This document shows, in pieces, positions 46,173-54,680 of a stretch of DNA of 64,000 nt (positions within the stretch are counted from its first letter, which is position 1; each line of letters opens with the position of its first letter). The DNA comes from Caballeronia arvi. GTDB lineage: Bacteria; Pseudomonadota; Gammaproteobacteria; Burkholderiales; Burkholderiaceae. The translations under genes and the position numbers were made by a program. The notes under the pieces were generated by a model. That model saw nothing but the letters and a program-made list of their open reading frames with translations, made no database searches and was not told the DNA's origin. The DNA is taken from positions 1 to 64,000 of the forward strand of contig NZ_FCOM02000041.1 in the NCBI RefSeq assembly GCF_001544695.2. The letters are read 5' to 3'.

Positions 46173-47728
46173 CAGGACGCCCCCATGATTTCACCGTCGA
46201 GCGAGATCATGCCCGGCACACGATGCTTGCGGGTGTAGATGACGGGCTCCGTTTTGAATTTCGCAATTGGCAGGTCGCCGGGAAAGGCAAGATAGCCTTC
46301 AAGGTTCGGCATGCGCATCAGCTCTGACGGGAGCACGACCAGTTCCGGTTTGATTTCCTCGTTCTGGCTGCTGGTGCCCGCCCCTCCAAACGTCTTGCGA
46401 CTGCGTCCCGAGCGATGTCGCATCACTTCGTGCTGGCCGAGCGCTCGCGCCATCTTCTCCGCCGTCTTTTCGCCCATGCGGCCTATGGGAAGCGCCACCA
46501 TCGTCCGATGGTTACCGAGCATGGTTTCGGCGAGATTTTCACCATAGACATCGACCAACTGGGTGTATGTCTGATAGCCGGACACGACACGCAGCCCCTT
46601 TTTGCGCCCCTTCGTCAGCGCGTCGCCCAAAGTCGGCAAACGCGCGAGCGATTCCAGTTCATCGAGATAGACCCAAAATCGCCGATTCGGATCAGTGCTC
46701 ATGCCGAGCACGCTGCTGAAAATGGTATCGACGAAACAGGAAATCAGTGGGACTAAAGCGGCGCGCGTATTCTCCGTCCAGGTGATATACAAATTGCCGC
46801 CTTTGGGGTCCGCGATCCAATCCCGCAACGAGAAATTGCCTGGCGGCATTTCAAGATGCGGCGGGATTTTGTTACTCAGCACAAAGCGCGCGCTGCCTGA
46901 CGCTCGACTGTTTCCCGTAAAAAGCGCTTGTGCGTTCGTTCCTTCGACAAATTCTTCGAGTTCTTCCAGACTTTTGCGATTTGTCCATTCGAAAACCTGA
47001 TCCATCGTCGGATGGCGCTCGGTGGCATAAACCTTCCGCGCCACTTCGGCGAACAGCAGCCGCCCGTAGTCGTTCCACTCTTCCGAATCTGCGCTGCCCG
47101 CGCGTTGAATGATGGACGCTGAATAGCGTTTAAAATCATAATCCGCGCGGATTTCGTTGAAAAACGACCATCCTTCCGAGCGCGCGTCATAGGGATTGAG
47201 AATTTTATCGCCCTTGCGATAGAAATTCGACAGGAATTCACCATCAGGATCCAGCACCACCATTCGATCACCGCGAGCCAGGCAGCCGACCATCATTTCC
47301 TTGAAAACGGTCGATTTCCCGGTACCGGTCGATCCGCCGATCGAGACGTGCGTATTTTCTGCGTCGGTTGGCATGGGGACGCCAGCGATCGTGATTTGTC
47401 GTTTCCCTTTCTCGGCGGTCTTCCGGGCCAACTCCGGAGCCGTGACAATCTGCGTACCCCGATAAAACTTTGAAAATGAGGCGCCCTTGAAGGGCTGCTT
47501 ACTGGCTTTAGCGGCCAAAACGATACCGAGAATCGCAACAACTTCGCCCAACATCAAAGCCGTCCACAGGGGCCACAGATTGGGCGTGTTACGGATCAAA
47601 GACGGCATGACATCGCGGACGGTTTGAGGCGTGAATCCATAAACCGTTTTGGCGGTGATGAACCATGCGAAAAGCGGCAAAATTAGCATTGCGGCAAATG
47701 CCGTTTGACGCTTCTGAATGTCATCCAC
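46172..47728 (-). CDS. trwB: TrwB-type coupling protein (VirD4 family)
   Basis: 518 aa. Two membrane helices in the first 75 residues, then Walker A GSTGTGKST (132-140) and Walker B WVYLDELESLA, typical of TrwB/TraD coupling ATPases of about 510 aa. It hands the relaxosome to the VirB channel. It overlaps the relaxase start by one base and the accessory gene end by eight. Confidence 0.93.
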   Translation of the reverse strand: MDDIQKRQTAFAAMLILPLFAWFITAKTVYGFTPQTVRDVMPSLIRNTPNLWPLWTALMLGEVVAILGIVLAAKASKQPFKGASFSKFYRGTQIVTAPELARKTAEKGKRQITIAGVPMPTDAENTHVSIGGSTGTGKSTVFKEMMVGCLARGDRMVVLDPDGEFLSNFYRKGDKILNPYDARSEGWSFFNEIRADYDFKRYSASIIQRAGSADSEEWNDYGRLLFAEVARKVYATERHPTMDQVFEWTNRKSLEELEEFVEGTNAQALFTGNSRASGSARFVLSNKIPPHLEMPPGNFSLRDWIADPKGGNLYITWTENTRAALVPLISCFVDTIFSSVLGMSTDPNRRFWVYLDELESLARLPTLGDALTKGRKKGLRVVSGYQTYTQLVDVYGENLAETMLGNHRTMVALPIGRMGEKTAEKMARALGQHEVMRHRSGRSRKTFGGAGTSSQNEEIKPELVVLPSELMRMPNLEGYLAFPGDLPIAKFKTEPVIYTRKHRVPGMISLDGEIMGAS

Positions 47729-48071
47729 GACGGTTCTCCGATGACGGCTCCCAGGATTCGATTTTCAACCGGTCAAGCTCCGCACGCGCCGATCGTAATT
47801 TCTCGGGCGATAGCGACATTCGCAGCAGGATCAGGGCTTCGGCAAGCATGGTCGTTGATGGCTCGGACTGCACGAATTTGCCTCCGGTTTGCAATGCGGA
47901 GACACTAGCCACCAGCTCACCCAACACATCCAGGCGTGCTAAGACCTCTCGGTTGCGATCCCCGAAAAGGGAGTCTTTGATGTACTCCGATACGTTGCCC
48001 TCGAAGCGCACCGAACGCTCTTCGAGCTCGACTTTTTGCGCCTCCGTGACGCGGATGCAGATTGTGGGCAT
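47721..48071 (-). CDS. TrwA-like relaxosome accessory protein
   Basis: 116 aa. The N-terminal MPTICIRVTEAQKVELEERS resembles the beta strand and first helix of ribbon-helix-helix proteins, followed by a long helical part. By position (first gene of the relaxase operon, next to oriT) it corresponds to TrwA of R388, which binds oriT and represses the operon. Palindromic sites just upstream are possible targets. Confidence 0.65.
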   Translation of the reverse strand: MPTICIRVTEAQKVELEERSVRFEGNVSEYIKDSLFGDRNREVLARLDVLGELVASVSALQTGGKFVQSEPSTTMLAEALILLRMSLSPEKLRSARAELDRLKIESWEPSSENRRG

Positions 48072-48093
48072 GTGCCAGCCTCATCGTATCACG

Positions 48094-48159
48094 TCAGTTT
48101 TACAGCTTAGTACCGTAGATAAAGCGTTTCAAGGAAGATCGTAAAACGTTGGTTTTACG
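48094..48159. promoter_or_regulatory. GTTTTAC sites and palindrome upstream of the relaxase operon
   Basis: CGTAAAAC-gttg-GTTTTACG (48140-48159) is a perfect eight-base inverted repeat, and another GTTTTAC lies about 45 bases to the left. They sit within 90 bases of the accessory gene start and about 75 bases from nic, where a ribbon-helix-helix autorepressor would be expected to bind. Confidence 0.5.
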
Positions 48160-48207
48160 CCTGCCGCGCGTTAGATCGAAAAACATACATGTTTTCAATC
48201 ACTTAGA

Positions 48208-48243
48208 CAATGCGAAGCATTGCGTATGGTGTATAGCCTTTAA
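48208..48243 (+). other. Origin of transfer (oriT), R388-type nic region
   Basis: CAATGC-gaa-GCATTG (48208-48222) is a perfect hairpin, followed by TGCGTATGGTGT / ATAGCC. R388 has TGCGTATTGTCT / ATAGCC after its relaxase hairpin, so nic should be between 48232 and 48233 on the plus strand. The transferred strand would lead rightwards, carrying the stb-like genes and ardC first and the mating genes last. Confidence 0.85.
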
Positions 48244-48325
48244 GGGCGCATTCATACCCGGAAATTTCGCTCGAAGGACGGCCTTCTATCCTCTGTCCAC
48301 GTTCACAAAGAAACGTTCGACTGAT

Positions 48326-48347
48326 CCCTCGCGCTAATGCGCGAGGG
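48326..48347. repeat. Perfect 9-bp hairpin in the oriT region
   Basis: CCCTCGCGC-taat-GCGCGAGGG lies about 95 bases to the right of the predicted nic. Such a structure could be a single-strand promoter or part of oriT. No T-run follows. Confidence 0.5.
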
Positions 48348-48369
48348 CAGTAAACGCTCAACGGCCAAA

Positions 48370-48459
48370 GGATCATTTCGGGATCAACTCGGGATCACAA
48401 GATGGCGAAAATCGATTTGACTGACGAAAGAGGATCACCTAGAGTACAGAAAAGGATCA
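48370..48459 (+). promoter_or_regulatory. Phased GGATCA repeats upstream of the stb-like operon
   Basis: GGATCA occurs at 48370, 48381 and 48392 (exact 11-base steps) and at 48432 and 48454 (22 bases apart). R388 StbA binds direct repeats in the same place, between oriT and stbA. These are probably the binding sites of the StbA-like protein encoded next. Confidence 0.65.
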
Positions 48460-48501
48460 GTTGGACATCACCGGTCAATCAAAACGTGGCGCGATTCGCC
48501 C

Positions 48502-48951
48502 ATGACGATCTTTGACTTTAAGCCAAGAAGTGATGCGGCTATCGTCCGCAATCTGCTGAGTGAAATCGAGGCCGCTCAGAACTCGGGTGCAAGTCGCCAG
48601 GACCTCTGGCGAAATCTACGCGACCATCACCACTTGAAACTGTCGTTCGATGCGTTCTGTGTGGCACTGAAGCGCGCGAGAGCGAAGAACAGGGAAAAGG
48701 CGAGTACTGAACATACTGGCCCTCCCCTTGGATTGACTGCAGGAAAAGCGGAGCTACACAACGAGAGCGCGCCAGAAGGCATTGAGGACCCGAAACACCT
48801 GCACGCTTCGGGCCCTTTAGAGCATTTTTGTACGCGCGAAACGGAACACACCTCGGAGAGCTCGCCGCGAAAAAATCGCATAAAGACGTCCAGAGATTTC
48901 GCTGATGTCCATAAACTGGATTTCAACGAGTTTGACGACAAATTTAAGTGA
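48502..48951 (+). CDS. StbA-like DNA-binding protein
   Basis: 149 aa. The N-terminal 70 residues (VRNLLSEIEAAQNSGASRQDLWRNLRD, then FDAFCVALKRARAKN) look like a helix-turn-helix; the rest is polar and probably disordered. It is the first gene of a three-gene set with a StbB-like ATPase and a membrane protein, in the stbABC order of R388, next to oriT and preceded by phased repeats. In R388 StbA keeps plasmid copies distributed and represses transfer. Confidence 0.6.
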   Translation: MTIFDFKPRSDAAIVRNLLSEIEAAQNSGASRQDLWRNLRDHHHLKLSFDAFCVALKRARAKNREKASTEHTGPPLGLTAGKAELHNESAPEGIEDPKHLHASGPLEHFCTRETEHTSESSPRKNRIKTSRDFADVHKLDFNEFDDKFK

Positions 48952-48958
48952 GGTGCAA

Positions 48959-49663
48959 ATGAAGATTGCCGTCCTGAACTACAGTGGCAGCGTTGGTAAG
49001 ACGGTCGCGGCTCACCATTTATTAAAGCCGCGCATGCCTGAGGCCGCTTTCTTTTCGGTGGAGACGATCAATCAGTCGGCAAGCGATCTCGGGGCGTCAG
49101 AGGTCTCTCAGTTGCAAGGGAAAAAGTTCGGTGAGCTTCTCGAAGCGTTAGTACTCGAGGAAGATGCCATTGTCGATGTGGGTGCATCAAACATTGAGGC
49201 GTTTTTTGAATCGATGTCGCGTTTTTCTGACTCGGAACGCGAGTTTGATTTATACGTCATACCGGTCACGCCTGATCAAAAGGCATGGCAAGAAAGTCTG
49301 AAAACGGTTGAAGCGCTATTCGCTATCGGTGTGGATGCAGAAAATGTCCGATTGCTACCCAATCGTATTACGACCGATCCGGCGGATGAGATCGCCGCGA
49401 TATTCAACTATGTCAAAAAAACGGGGAAAGCACGCATCAGCGAAAACGCATATCTTTTCGAAAGCGAGATCTATGGTTATCTTGCCGCCAAACGCATGAG
49501 CTTCACGGAGCTGATCGACGATGGCATCGACTATCGTGCGTTGGCCAAGTCGGAGGCCGATGGCGAGAAGGCAAAAGAGTATGCGCGGATGTATCGATGG
49601 AAGAAGCTGGCGATTCCTGTCCGCAACAACCTTGACGATGCTTATACGGCGCTGGTGACATGA
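48959..49663 (+). CDS. stbB: StbB-like ATPase
   Basis: 234 aa from an ATG with GAGG just upstream. A deviant Walker A, LNYSGSVGKTVAA, opens the protein and DAIVDVGASN is a Walker B-like strand, matching StbB rather than ParA. In R388 StbB is needed for conjugation and works against StbA. It follows the StbA-like gene by seven bases and precedes a membrane protein. Confidence 0.75.
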   Translation: MKIAVLNYSGSVGKTVAAHHLLKPRMPEAAFFSVETINQSASDLGASEVSQLQGKKFGELLEALVLEEDAIVDVGASNIEAFFESMSRFSDSEREFDLYVIPVTPDQKAWQESLKTVEALFAIGVDAENVRLLPNRITTDPADEIAAIFNYVKKTGKARISENAYLFESEIYGYLAAKRMSFTELIDDGIDYRALAKSEADGEKAKEYARMYRWKKLAIPVRNNLDDAYTALVT

Positions 49664-49664
49664 A

Positions 49665-50042
49665 ATGGAACGCCCGCCTACCAGGGAAGAAGTTCTTTTT
49701 GAGTGGTTCCTGGGCGACTCCAAGGAGATTCTCGCCGATCTGAAGTCCGCCATCGCGGACGCGACGAGCGTGCGCGATGGCATCAGCCATGCAAAGGTCG
49801 AACTTGATGCGACCGTGCAGGCCGCGACGCGCGAATTGGTGACGGCACATCGGGAGTTGACTCAGGCGATCCGGGATGCCAGAGCGGCGAACGCCGACGC
49901 GGCGCAGGTCGTCGCGGCGAGGGGCCAGCGAGCCGCAGCCGCTGGCGTATTACAGGCACTGCCTGCGTTGGGAATCTGGTGCGGCGGTAGCGCCCTGGTG
50001 GGCGCTGCGATCGCCGGGTTTATCGTTCATTGGCTTGTCTAA
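49665..50042 (+). CDS. StbC-like membrane protein
   Basis: 125 aa. A helical, coiled-coil-like stretch with repeated alanines (ATRELVTAHRELTQAIRDARAANADAAQ) leads to a C-terminal membrane helix (ALVGAAIAGFIVHWLV). Its start codon lies two bases after the stbB stop. By order it is the third stb gene. Its role is unknown even in R388. Confidence 0.6.
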   Translation: MERPPTREEVLFEWFLGDSKEILADLKSAIADATSVRDGISHAKVELDATVQAATRELVTAHRELTQAIRDARAANADAAQVVAARGQRAAAAGVLQALPALGIWCGGSALVGAAIAGFIVHWLV

Positions 50043-50472
50043 AATGCCCGCGCGGCGTCGTTCCGTTCCTACATGCTGCGGTCGCAGTGGCAGGCCGTCG
50101 AAAGCAAGTGGTCGCATGCGTGCTGCGCTCGCGGCGATGAAGATCACCCTCTTGCGCCGTCTGACCAGCCCGATCCCTGTGGTTCTGGGAATGGGCGGCG
50201 CCGCACTCTCTTCAGCGGTATCGGCTTTCTAGGGCCGCCAATAAGGCAACCCCGGCGCGATATACAGCTTGCAAAGATCTTCAAACGACAGGCTAAAGCC
50301 CGGCGATGTCCCGCGAGCCGACAAATCCGGTCGCCAGAAGCATCCCACCGATTATGAAAAACGTACCCTGTTGACCCCACCCTGTTGACCCGCTTTTTCA
50401 GCGGGCCGTTTTCTACCCCCCTCCACGCGGCCGATGCGGCCGCGAACCGATTCGTCGAACGGCTTTCGGGAT
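50043..50472. other. Intergenic region with short repeats
   Basis: No gene called. CCCTGTTGACCC occurs twice in tandem (50366-50377 and 50380-50391), overlapping a stem CCCGC-tttttca-GCGGG (50389-50405) followed by CCGTTTT, a possible weak plus-strand terminator for the stb-like operon, though it is 350 bases away. Confidence 0.4.
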
Positions 50473-50904
50473 TCAGTTCTTGCCGTTCGCCGCAGCAATA
50501 ACAGCTTTCGCGACATATGACGCGGCGCAAAGCCGCTCGACGAGATGTTCGTGTCGTCCGTTCGGGCAGGCGAGCGCGTGGAGCAGATCGTCGGAACGCG
50601 CGACCAGTTTCTGCAGACTTTCGAGCATGGCCGGTGAGGCTTCGCAGAGAAGCCAGGCGGGCCGTCCGCCGTAACGCATAAAAGCCCCGTCGAGGGTGAC
50701 GCCCTCCGCGATGCTCCGGCCGTCGTCGTCAGTGATTGAAACAATGCGCGCGCACGCGGCGCTGCTGCAGTCGCGCTCGGTGCAGATTGCCGCGGGGTCT
50801 CGATGCTTGGCCACGGCGATCGCTTCGGCCGCCGTCGGCGCTTCGATCTGGGTCCTGCCGTAGTGCGGGACATTGACGGCATAAACAACGGTGAAGTTGC
50901 TCAC
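50473..50904 (-). CDS. Hypothetical leading-region protein
   Basis: 143 aa from a GTG codon, supported by AAGGAG eight bases upstream. It begins with a beta-like segment and has three cysteines in ICTERDCSSAACARIV, then a hydrophobic middle (GRPAWLLCEASPAML) and a C-terminal helix pair. It lies next to ardC in the leading region. Family not recognised. Confidence 0.6.
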   Translation of the reverse strand: MSNFTVVYAVNVPHYGRTQIEAPTAAEAIAVAKHRDPAAICTERDCSSAACARIVSITDDDGRSIAEGVTLDGAFMRYGGRPAWLLCEASPAMLESLQKLVARSDDLLHALACPNGRHEHLVERLCAASYVAKAVIAAANGKN

Positions 50905-50976
50905 GAGTCCATCTCCTTATTTCGAAAAGCGATCCTTGGCCTGGAACGGTGCACCCAGGCCTCTCGGCGATCCCCT

Positions 50977-51891
50977 TCACGCTGCTTGTTGTTCGTCTTC
51001 GCCTTGCAGGGAGAAGAGGAACTCGCAGGCTTTTTGCGCTTGGCTCGCGGCCGTGAAAATCGCCTTCTTGTCAGCCTTCAGAACCTTGAGCCAGTGGTCG
51101 AGGTACGCGGCGTGGTCTTCACGGACTTCCGGGGTGAGGCCCAACTGCGCACATAGAAAAGCAGCGCCCATCTCGGCGATCAGTTCTTCGGCCGCGTACG
51201 CGTCGTCGCCGAAACGCTTACCGAGCTGGCGGTCGAGGCGGGTCTGGTGGCTGGTCCAGTGGGTGATCTCGTGCGCCTTGGTGGCGGCGTAGCTTTGCGC
51301 CGTATCGAATGACTCCGGGATGGGTAGCTGCACGATGTCCTGCACGGGCGCGTAGTAAGCCTTGTCGCCGCCGTGACGGATGACAGCGCCGGTCTTGGCA
51401 AAGAAGGCTTCTGCATCCTCGATCAGCTCGAGCGGCTCGCTGTTGACGGGTTCCGTGTCGGTGCGGTATTCCGCGGCCAGGTTCTCGATCTGGTCGACGT
51501 TGAACACGGTGTAGCCCTTCATAAAAGGGATCTCGCGTTCGATCTCATCGCCTTGGTCGTCGGTGTCGGTCTTGGTGACTTTGTTGGCGTAGACCACGAG
51601 GGTTCCATGCTCGCCTTTACGGACGTTTGCACCGAGCGCATGCGCTTGCTTGAACGTCATCCAACGATTGGATTGGAAGCTTTTCTCGATCTGCTCGCCC
51701 CAGAGAAGCAGAATGTTGATGCCTTGATACGGGGCGCCGTTGTGACGCACAGGAAGAGAGATCCGGCCATCGGCGTTTCCACCTTTCCACGGCTTTACCC
51801 ATGGCCTGACGCCCTGCTCCAGGTCGGCAATGATCTTGTCCGTCACTCGGCTGTAGACGTCGGGAAGGGAGGTTTGCGTTTGCGCTTTCAT
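50977..51891 (-). CDS. ardC: ArdC-like anti-restriction protein
   Basis: 304 aa from an ATG with AAGGAAAG upstream (frame open to 51981). The N-terminal single-strand-DNA-binding domain (VRPWVKPW, YQGINILLLWGEQ, RKGEHGTLVVY) and a C-terminal zincin-like domain with HEITH (207-211) match ArdC, which protects incoming plasmid DNA from restriction. Its location beside oriT suits expression early after transfer. Confidence 0.9.
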   Translation of the reverse strand: MKAQTQTSLPDVYSRVTDKIIADLEQGVRPWVKPWKGGNADGRISLPVRHNGAPYQGINILLLWGEQIEKSFQSNRWMTFKQAHALGANVRKGEHGTLVVYANKVTKTDTDDQGDEIEREIPFMKGYTVFNVDQIENLAAEYRTDTEPVNSEPLELIEDAEAFFAKTGAVIRHGGDKAYYAPVQDIVQLPIPESFDTAQSYAATKAHEITHWTSHQTRLDRQLGKRFGDDAYAAEELIAEMGAAFLCAQLGLTPEVREDHAAYLDHWLKVLKADKKAIFTAASQAQKACEFLFSLQGEDEQQAA

Positions 51892-52379
51892 GGTCTTTCC
51901 TTTAGGTCTCGGGGTGGATGTGCTGGGTTGCGCACATGCACCCGACGACCGTCGGGCGACGACCGGGGAGGCAAGCTGCAAGGGCTGGACGCGGGGAGGG
52001 GGATCACCCGGGATTTTTTCAGCGCTTTATGGAAAAAATTTTGGGGACACCCCGCGGCCAGGGCGCAGCCATTTCCCTTGCAGCGCGCCAGGGGCAGAGC
52101 CCATTAGCATGTCCTTCTGACTGTGCTTTTGACTTTTGCGAAAGCGATCGTCACCGGATGGCCGGGACGGGTTTTCGGCCCGGTGAGCGTCAGCGAATAG
52201 AGCGCGGTCCGACGTAAGGAGGATTCGCCCGGTTGTAGTTCGACCAGCGACCCGGGCTGTAGGACCTGGAACCGTGCGAATCAAAGCAAAGGATGACGAA
52301 ATGACTGATGCGGCGATATGAAATGTCCCGAAGTCAGATGCAAGGGACGAGTCCTCACCTTGGTGAAGAAGATAACGGA
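51892..52379. other. Intergenic region
   Basis: Nearly 500 bases upstream of ardC. The ardC promoter should be at its left edge. Nothing else is supported. Confidence 0.3.
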
Positions 52380-52671
52380 ATGTTCGCCGTCAAGCTCGTT
52401 GTTCGGTCACGCGAAGGCGTCCAACGTACGACCCGTGTCCTCGGAGATTTTCCTTGCCCGCTGAAGCGCTGCGCATCGCGCTTCGATATGGATGGCTGAA
52501 GTCGATCATCAGCCGTTACCCGCTCCGGATTGGACCGAGCAAGAGTGGCACGACGTCATCTTGCCGCAAACAACCACATGCAGAAACGGTGCTTTACCGC
52601 AGAGAGACAGAGCGAGGCATACCGACCACTCCGGCGTAAATATAAGTTCTGCAGAGCTTGTCGATAAGTAA
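52380..52671 (+). other. Two possible short overlapping genes
   Basis: A first frame from the ATG at 52380 (MFAVKLVVRSREGVQRTTRV) ends at 52499. A second from the ATG at 52492 (MAEVDHQPLPAPDWTEQEW) runs 59 codons to 52671 and overlaps the first stop, as in coupled genes. A third frame over 52454-52520 reads PAEALRIALRYGWLKSIISR, which would join the first frame with a one-base shift. So either two small genes or one frameshifted gene is present. Confidence 0.25.
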
Positions 52672-53186
52672 GGGAGGGTGTCGTCAGCAGCGACCCCTCC
52701 CCTACCCTGCTTGCCTTCGTGCGTGATGCCGGCTTCGTCTCTGCTCGCTTGCGAGTCAATTCGGGGGTCGTCGTGCGTAACTGCGTATCGGATTTGAAGA
52801 AAGGATCGTTAGTTGCGTTGAGCGGCGGTCGAGTCCTTCTTCTCGACATAGCGATGACCCCGACTGCGCTGCCAAGACCACGACGCGCGGTTCGCATGGT
52901 GCGCATGCAACTGCTCGCCGGATACGACGAGCAGAACGCGCCGCTGCGCCGTGCTCAGCGAGCGCCGACCGCCGCAGATCGGACATTCAGTGTAAGACGC
53001 ACCAGAAGCTACGCCTCCCGCCGAGCTCGTTGCGCTGTTCCGCACCAAGGGCGTCGAACAGCGCGGTTACCTGCCGGAAAAGCACCGAGGCCACGCTGCC
53101 AACGCCCCTTGCATCCGGTCACTCACACCAGCGCGGAACCACTTGCTCGCAGATAGCGATGCTCCATCAGCAGTGGTCTTGCCTTC
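52672..53186. other. Intergenic region left of the replicon
   Basis: About 500 bases. Long plus and minus frames overlap each other (for example 52719-53156) but have no recognised content. Confidence 0.3.
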
Positions 53187-53392
53187 AAATGTGACAAATT
53201 CCGGCCTAAGGCATGCCAGCGTTGTGAGCGCCAACAGCCCAACTATGGCCTTGTCAGCCCGGTATGCGGATGAACCTGTGTGAGAGATTTCGTGCCATCA
53301 GGGCGAAATGTGACGTTTTCCGGCCCACGCAATTCACGCCCCTCGCTGGGCGCGGGATACAAGCTTCGTGGTAAAGGTGACAGATGGCGGCC
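53187..53392 (-). repeat. Three inverted iteron copies downstream of rep
   Basis: Minus-strand copies of the iteron AGGCCGGAATATGTCACCTTTT are at 53187-53207 (AGGCCGGAATTTGTCACATTT), 53306-53326 (GGGCCGGAAAACGTCACATTT) and 53372-53392 (AGGCCGCCATCTGTCACCTTT). They lie beyond the stop of rep, so the Rep protein may also bind there. They are well conserved in GTCAC. Confidence 0.65.
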
Positions 53393-53404
53393 TGATACGC
53401 AGCG

Positions 53405-54274
53405 TCAAGCATCCACCAATCGCAGACGTCGTTGCGGATTTTCGATAAAGCTGAACTCTAACGAGTACACCGCACGTCCTCGTTTGATGCCTTTCCAATT
53501 GATGACCAAATCAGCTTTCTCATTCAACTCGCTGACAGCCATCTCAATCACGCGCCGTTTGATGTCGGCGAACCGGTAAGTCTCCGGTATCTCCAGTACC
53601 GCACGAAAATCTTCTACCGTGATGAGCAGCGTTCCTCGATCCTTCTCCCGCATCAAAAGCTCGAGCAGGCGCCATGAGTAGATTGACTGTAACCCCCGTG
53701 CAAATTCAAGCTGGTAGCTGACAAATCGGCGCTGCAGAAGAAAGATGTGAGGGGTCAAGTCAGGAGAAAAACAAATTTCCGCCCACCCCTCGCCATCGTG
53801 ATAGGTGGCCTTCCAGACCCACCGGAGCTGTACCCTTTTTTTGCCGTCGACATACGTCAGCTTTCGCTCGAGCAAGCTCGCACACGCGTCTTTCATGCCC
53901 TGATAGGCGGCAGCGGCTTGCTTTTCGCCGCTACGAGGCGCGAGGGCGGCTACTGCAGCAAACTCATCTGCTCTGATTCTGACCGAAACATAACCATCCG
54001 CTTTGCCATGCTGATACGGCGACTTACGGCTATCGATGCTGCGCAGCGCGGTCATCATCAGCCGCTTTTCGTTCAGGGACAGCCCATGTTGGGCGTTGAC
54101 CAACGCCCGACTCATAGCCACCGTACCGCGAAGTCGCCCATCGACTTCGAGAATCTCATCCGGCGCCGCACCGAGCTCAATTGCCATCGACTCAATGACT
54201 TCCGCAGCGGTTTGGGATGAAACCAGCGCGGATGCGGTGATCGCCTTTTCGGAAAGTTTCGCGCTGTTTTCCAT
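53405..54274 (-). CDS. Replication initiator protein, Rep_3 family
   Basis: 289 aa from the ATG at 54274, which has AAGGG seven bases upstream (a start at 54325 has no ribosome site). NAQHGLSLNEKRLMMTALRSID is the usual opening of Rep_3 initiators; two winged-helix domains follow with YQLEFARGLQSIYSWRLLELLMRE and a C-terminal FADIKRRVIEMAVSELNEK. It binds the iterons to start replication. The gene reads away from the iteron array, so Rep can regulate its own promoter. Confidence 0.92.
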   Translation of the reverse strand: MENSAKLSEKAITASALVSSQTAAEVIESMAIELGAAPDEILEVDGRLRGTVAMSRALVNAQHGLSLNEKRLMMTALRSIDSRKSPYQHGKADGYVSVRIRADEFAAVAALAPRSGEKQAAAAYQGMKDACASLLERKLTYVDGKKRVQLRWVWKATYHDGEGWAEICFSPDLTPHIFLLQRRFVSYQLEFARGLQSIYSWRLLELLMREKDRGTLLITVEDFRAVLEIPETYRFADIKRRVIEMAVSELNEKADLVINWKGIKRGRAVYSLEFSFIENPQRRLRLVDA

Positions 54275-54359
54275 TGAGGGCCCTTGGTGACTTCGTGATT
54301 GTTGGCGAAGCTGTGCGTCACGCATTTTAAAAGGTGACGCGGCTTTTGCAAGTCACCAT

Positions 54360-54368
54360 TGTGGACAA
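54360..54368 (-). promoter_or_regulatory. DnaA-box-like site
   Basis: TTGTCCACA on the minus strand differs by one base from the DnaA consensus TTATCCACA. It directly abuts the tandem iteron array, as expected in iteron origins. Confidence 0.55.
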
Positions 54369-54473
54369 CGGTCGGAAAAAGTCACCTGTAGGCCGGGCCA
54401 TGTCCATTCGAGGTCGGAAAAAGTCCACTTCGGACCGGTTGACGTCACCGCAAGGCCGTTTTCGGTCACCTTT
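54369..54473 (+). repeat. Five tandem iterons, 21-bp spacing
   Basis: Copies start at 54369, 54390, 54411, 54432 and 54453, each exactly 21 bases apart, of a unit close to AGGCCGGAAAAAGTCACCTTT. The best conserved parts are GG(C/T)CGG and GTC(A/C)AC. A partial inverted copy (AAAAGGTGACGCGGC, 54329-54343) lies at the rep side. This should be the core of the replication origin. Confidence 0.85.
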
Positions 54474-54534
54474 TGGCCCAGCTGACCTCGCGGAACGCCT
54501 TGCCTGGTAAGGGATAGCGGGCATGCACTTCGCG

Positions 54535-54587
54535 TTTACAAAAGGTTTTACAAAGGGGTTTACGAACTGTCTTATGATGTGTTTTAC
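54535..54587 (+). repeat. Phased TTTAC repeats in an AT-rich tract
   Basis: TTTAC(A/G)A occurs at 54535, 54547, 54559 and 54583, i.e. 12, 12 and 24 bases apart. The tract up to about 54640 is AT-rich. Between the tandem iterons and the spaced iterons, such 12-13-base repeats are typical of the DNA-unwinding element. Confidence 0.6.
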
Positions 54588-54680
54588 AAATAAGGCGTTA
54601 AGAAAAATTGCATCCCAAACTTCTTTTATGCGTCGCGGTGGTGGCGCATAAGGAAGTTGCTCGTGAGAGGACATCAGGTT

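Noticed and set aside
54327..54674. 115-codon minus frame across the origin
   Set aside because: The repeats FVNPFVKPFVN come from the phased TTTAC tract, so it is origin DNA rather than a gene.
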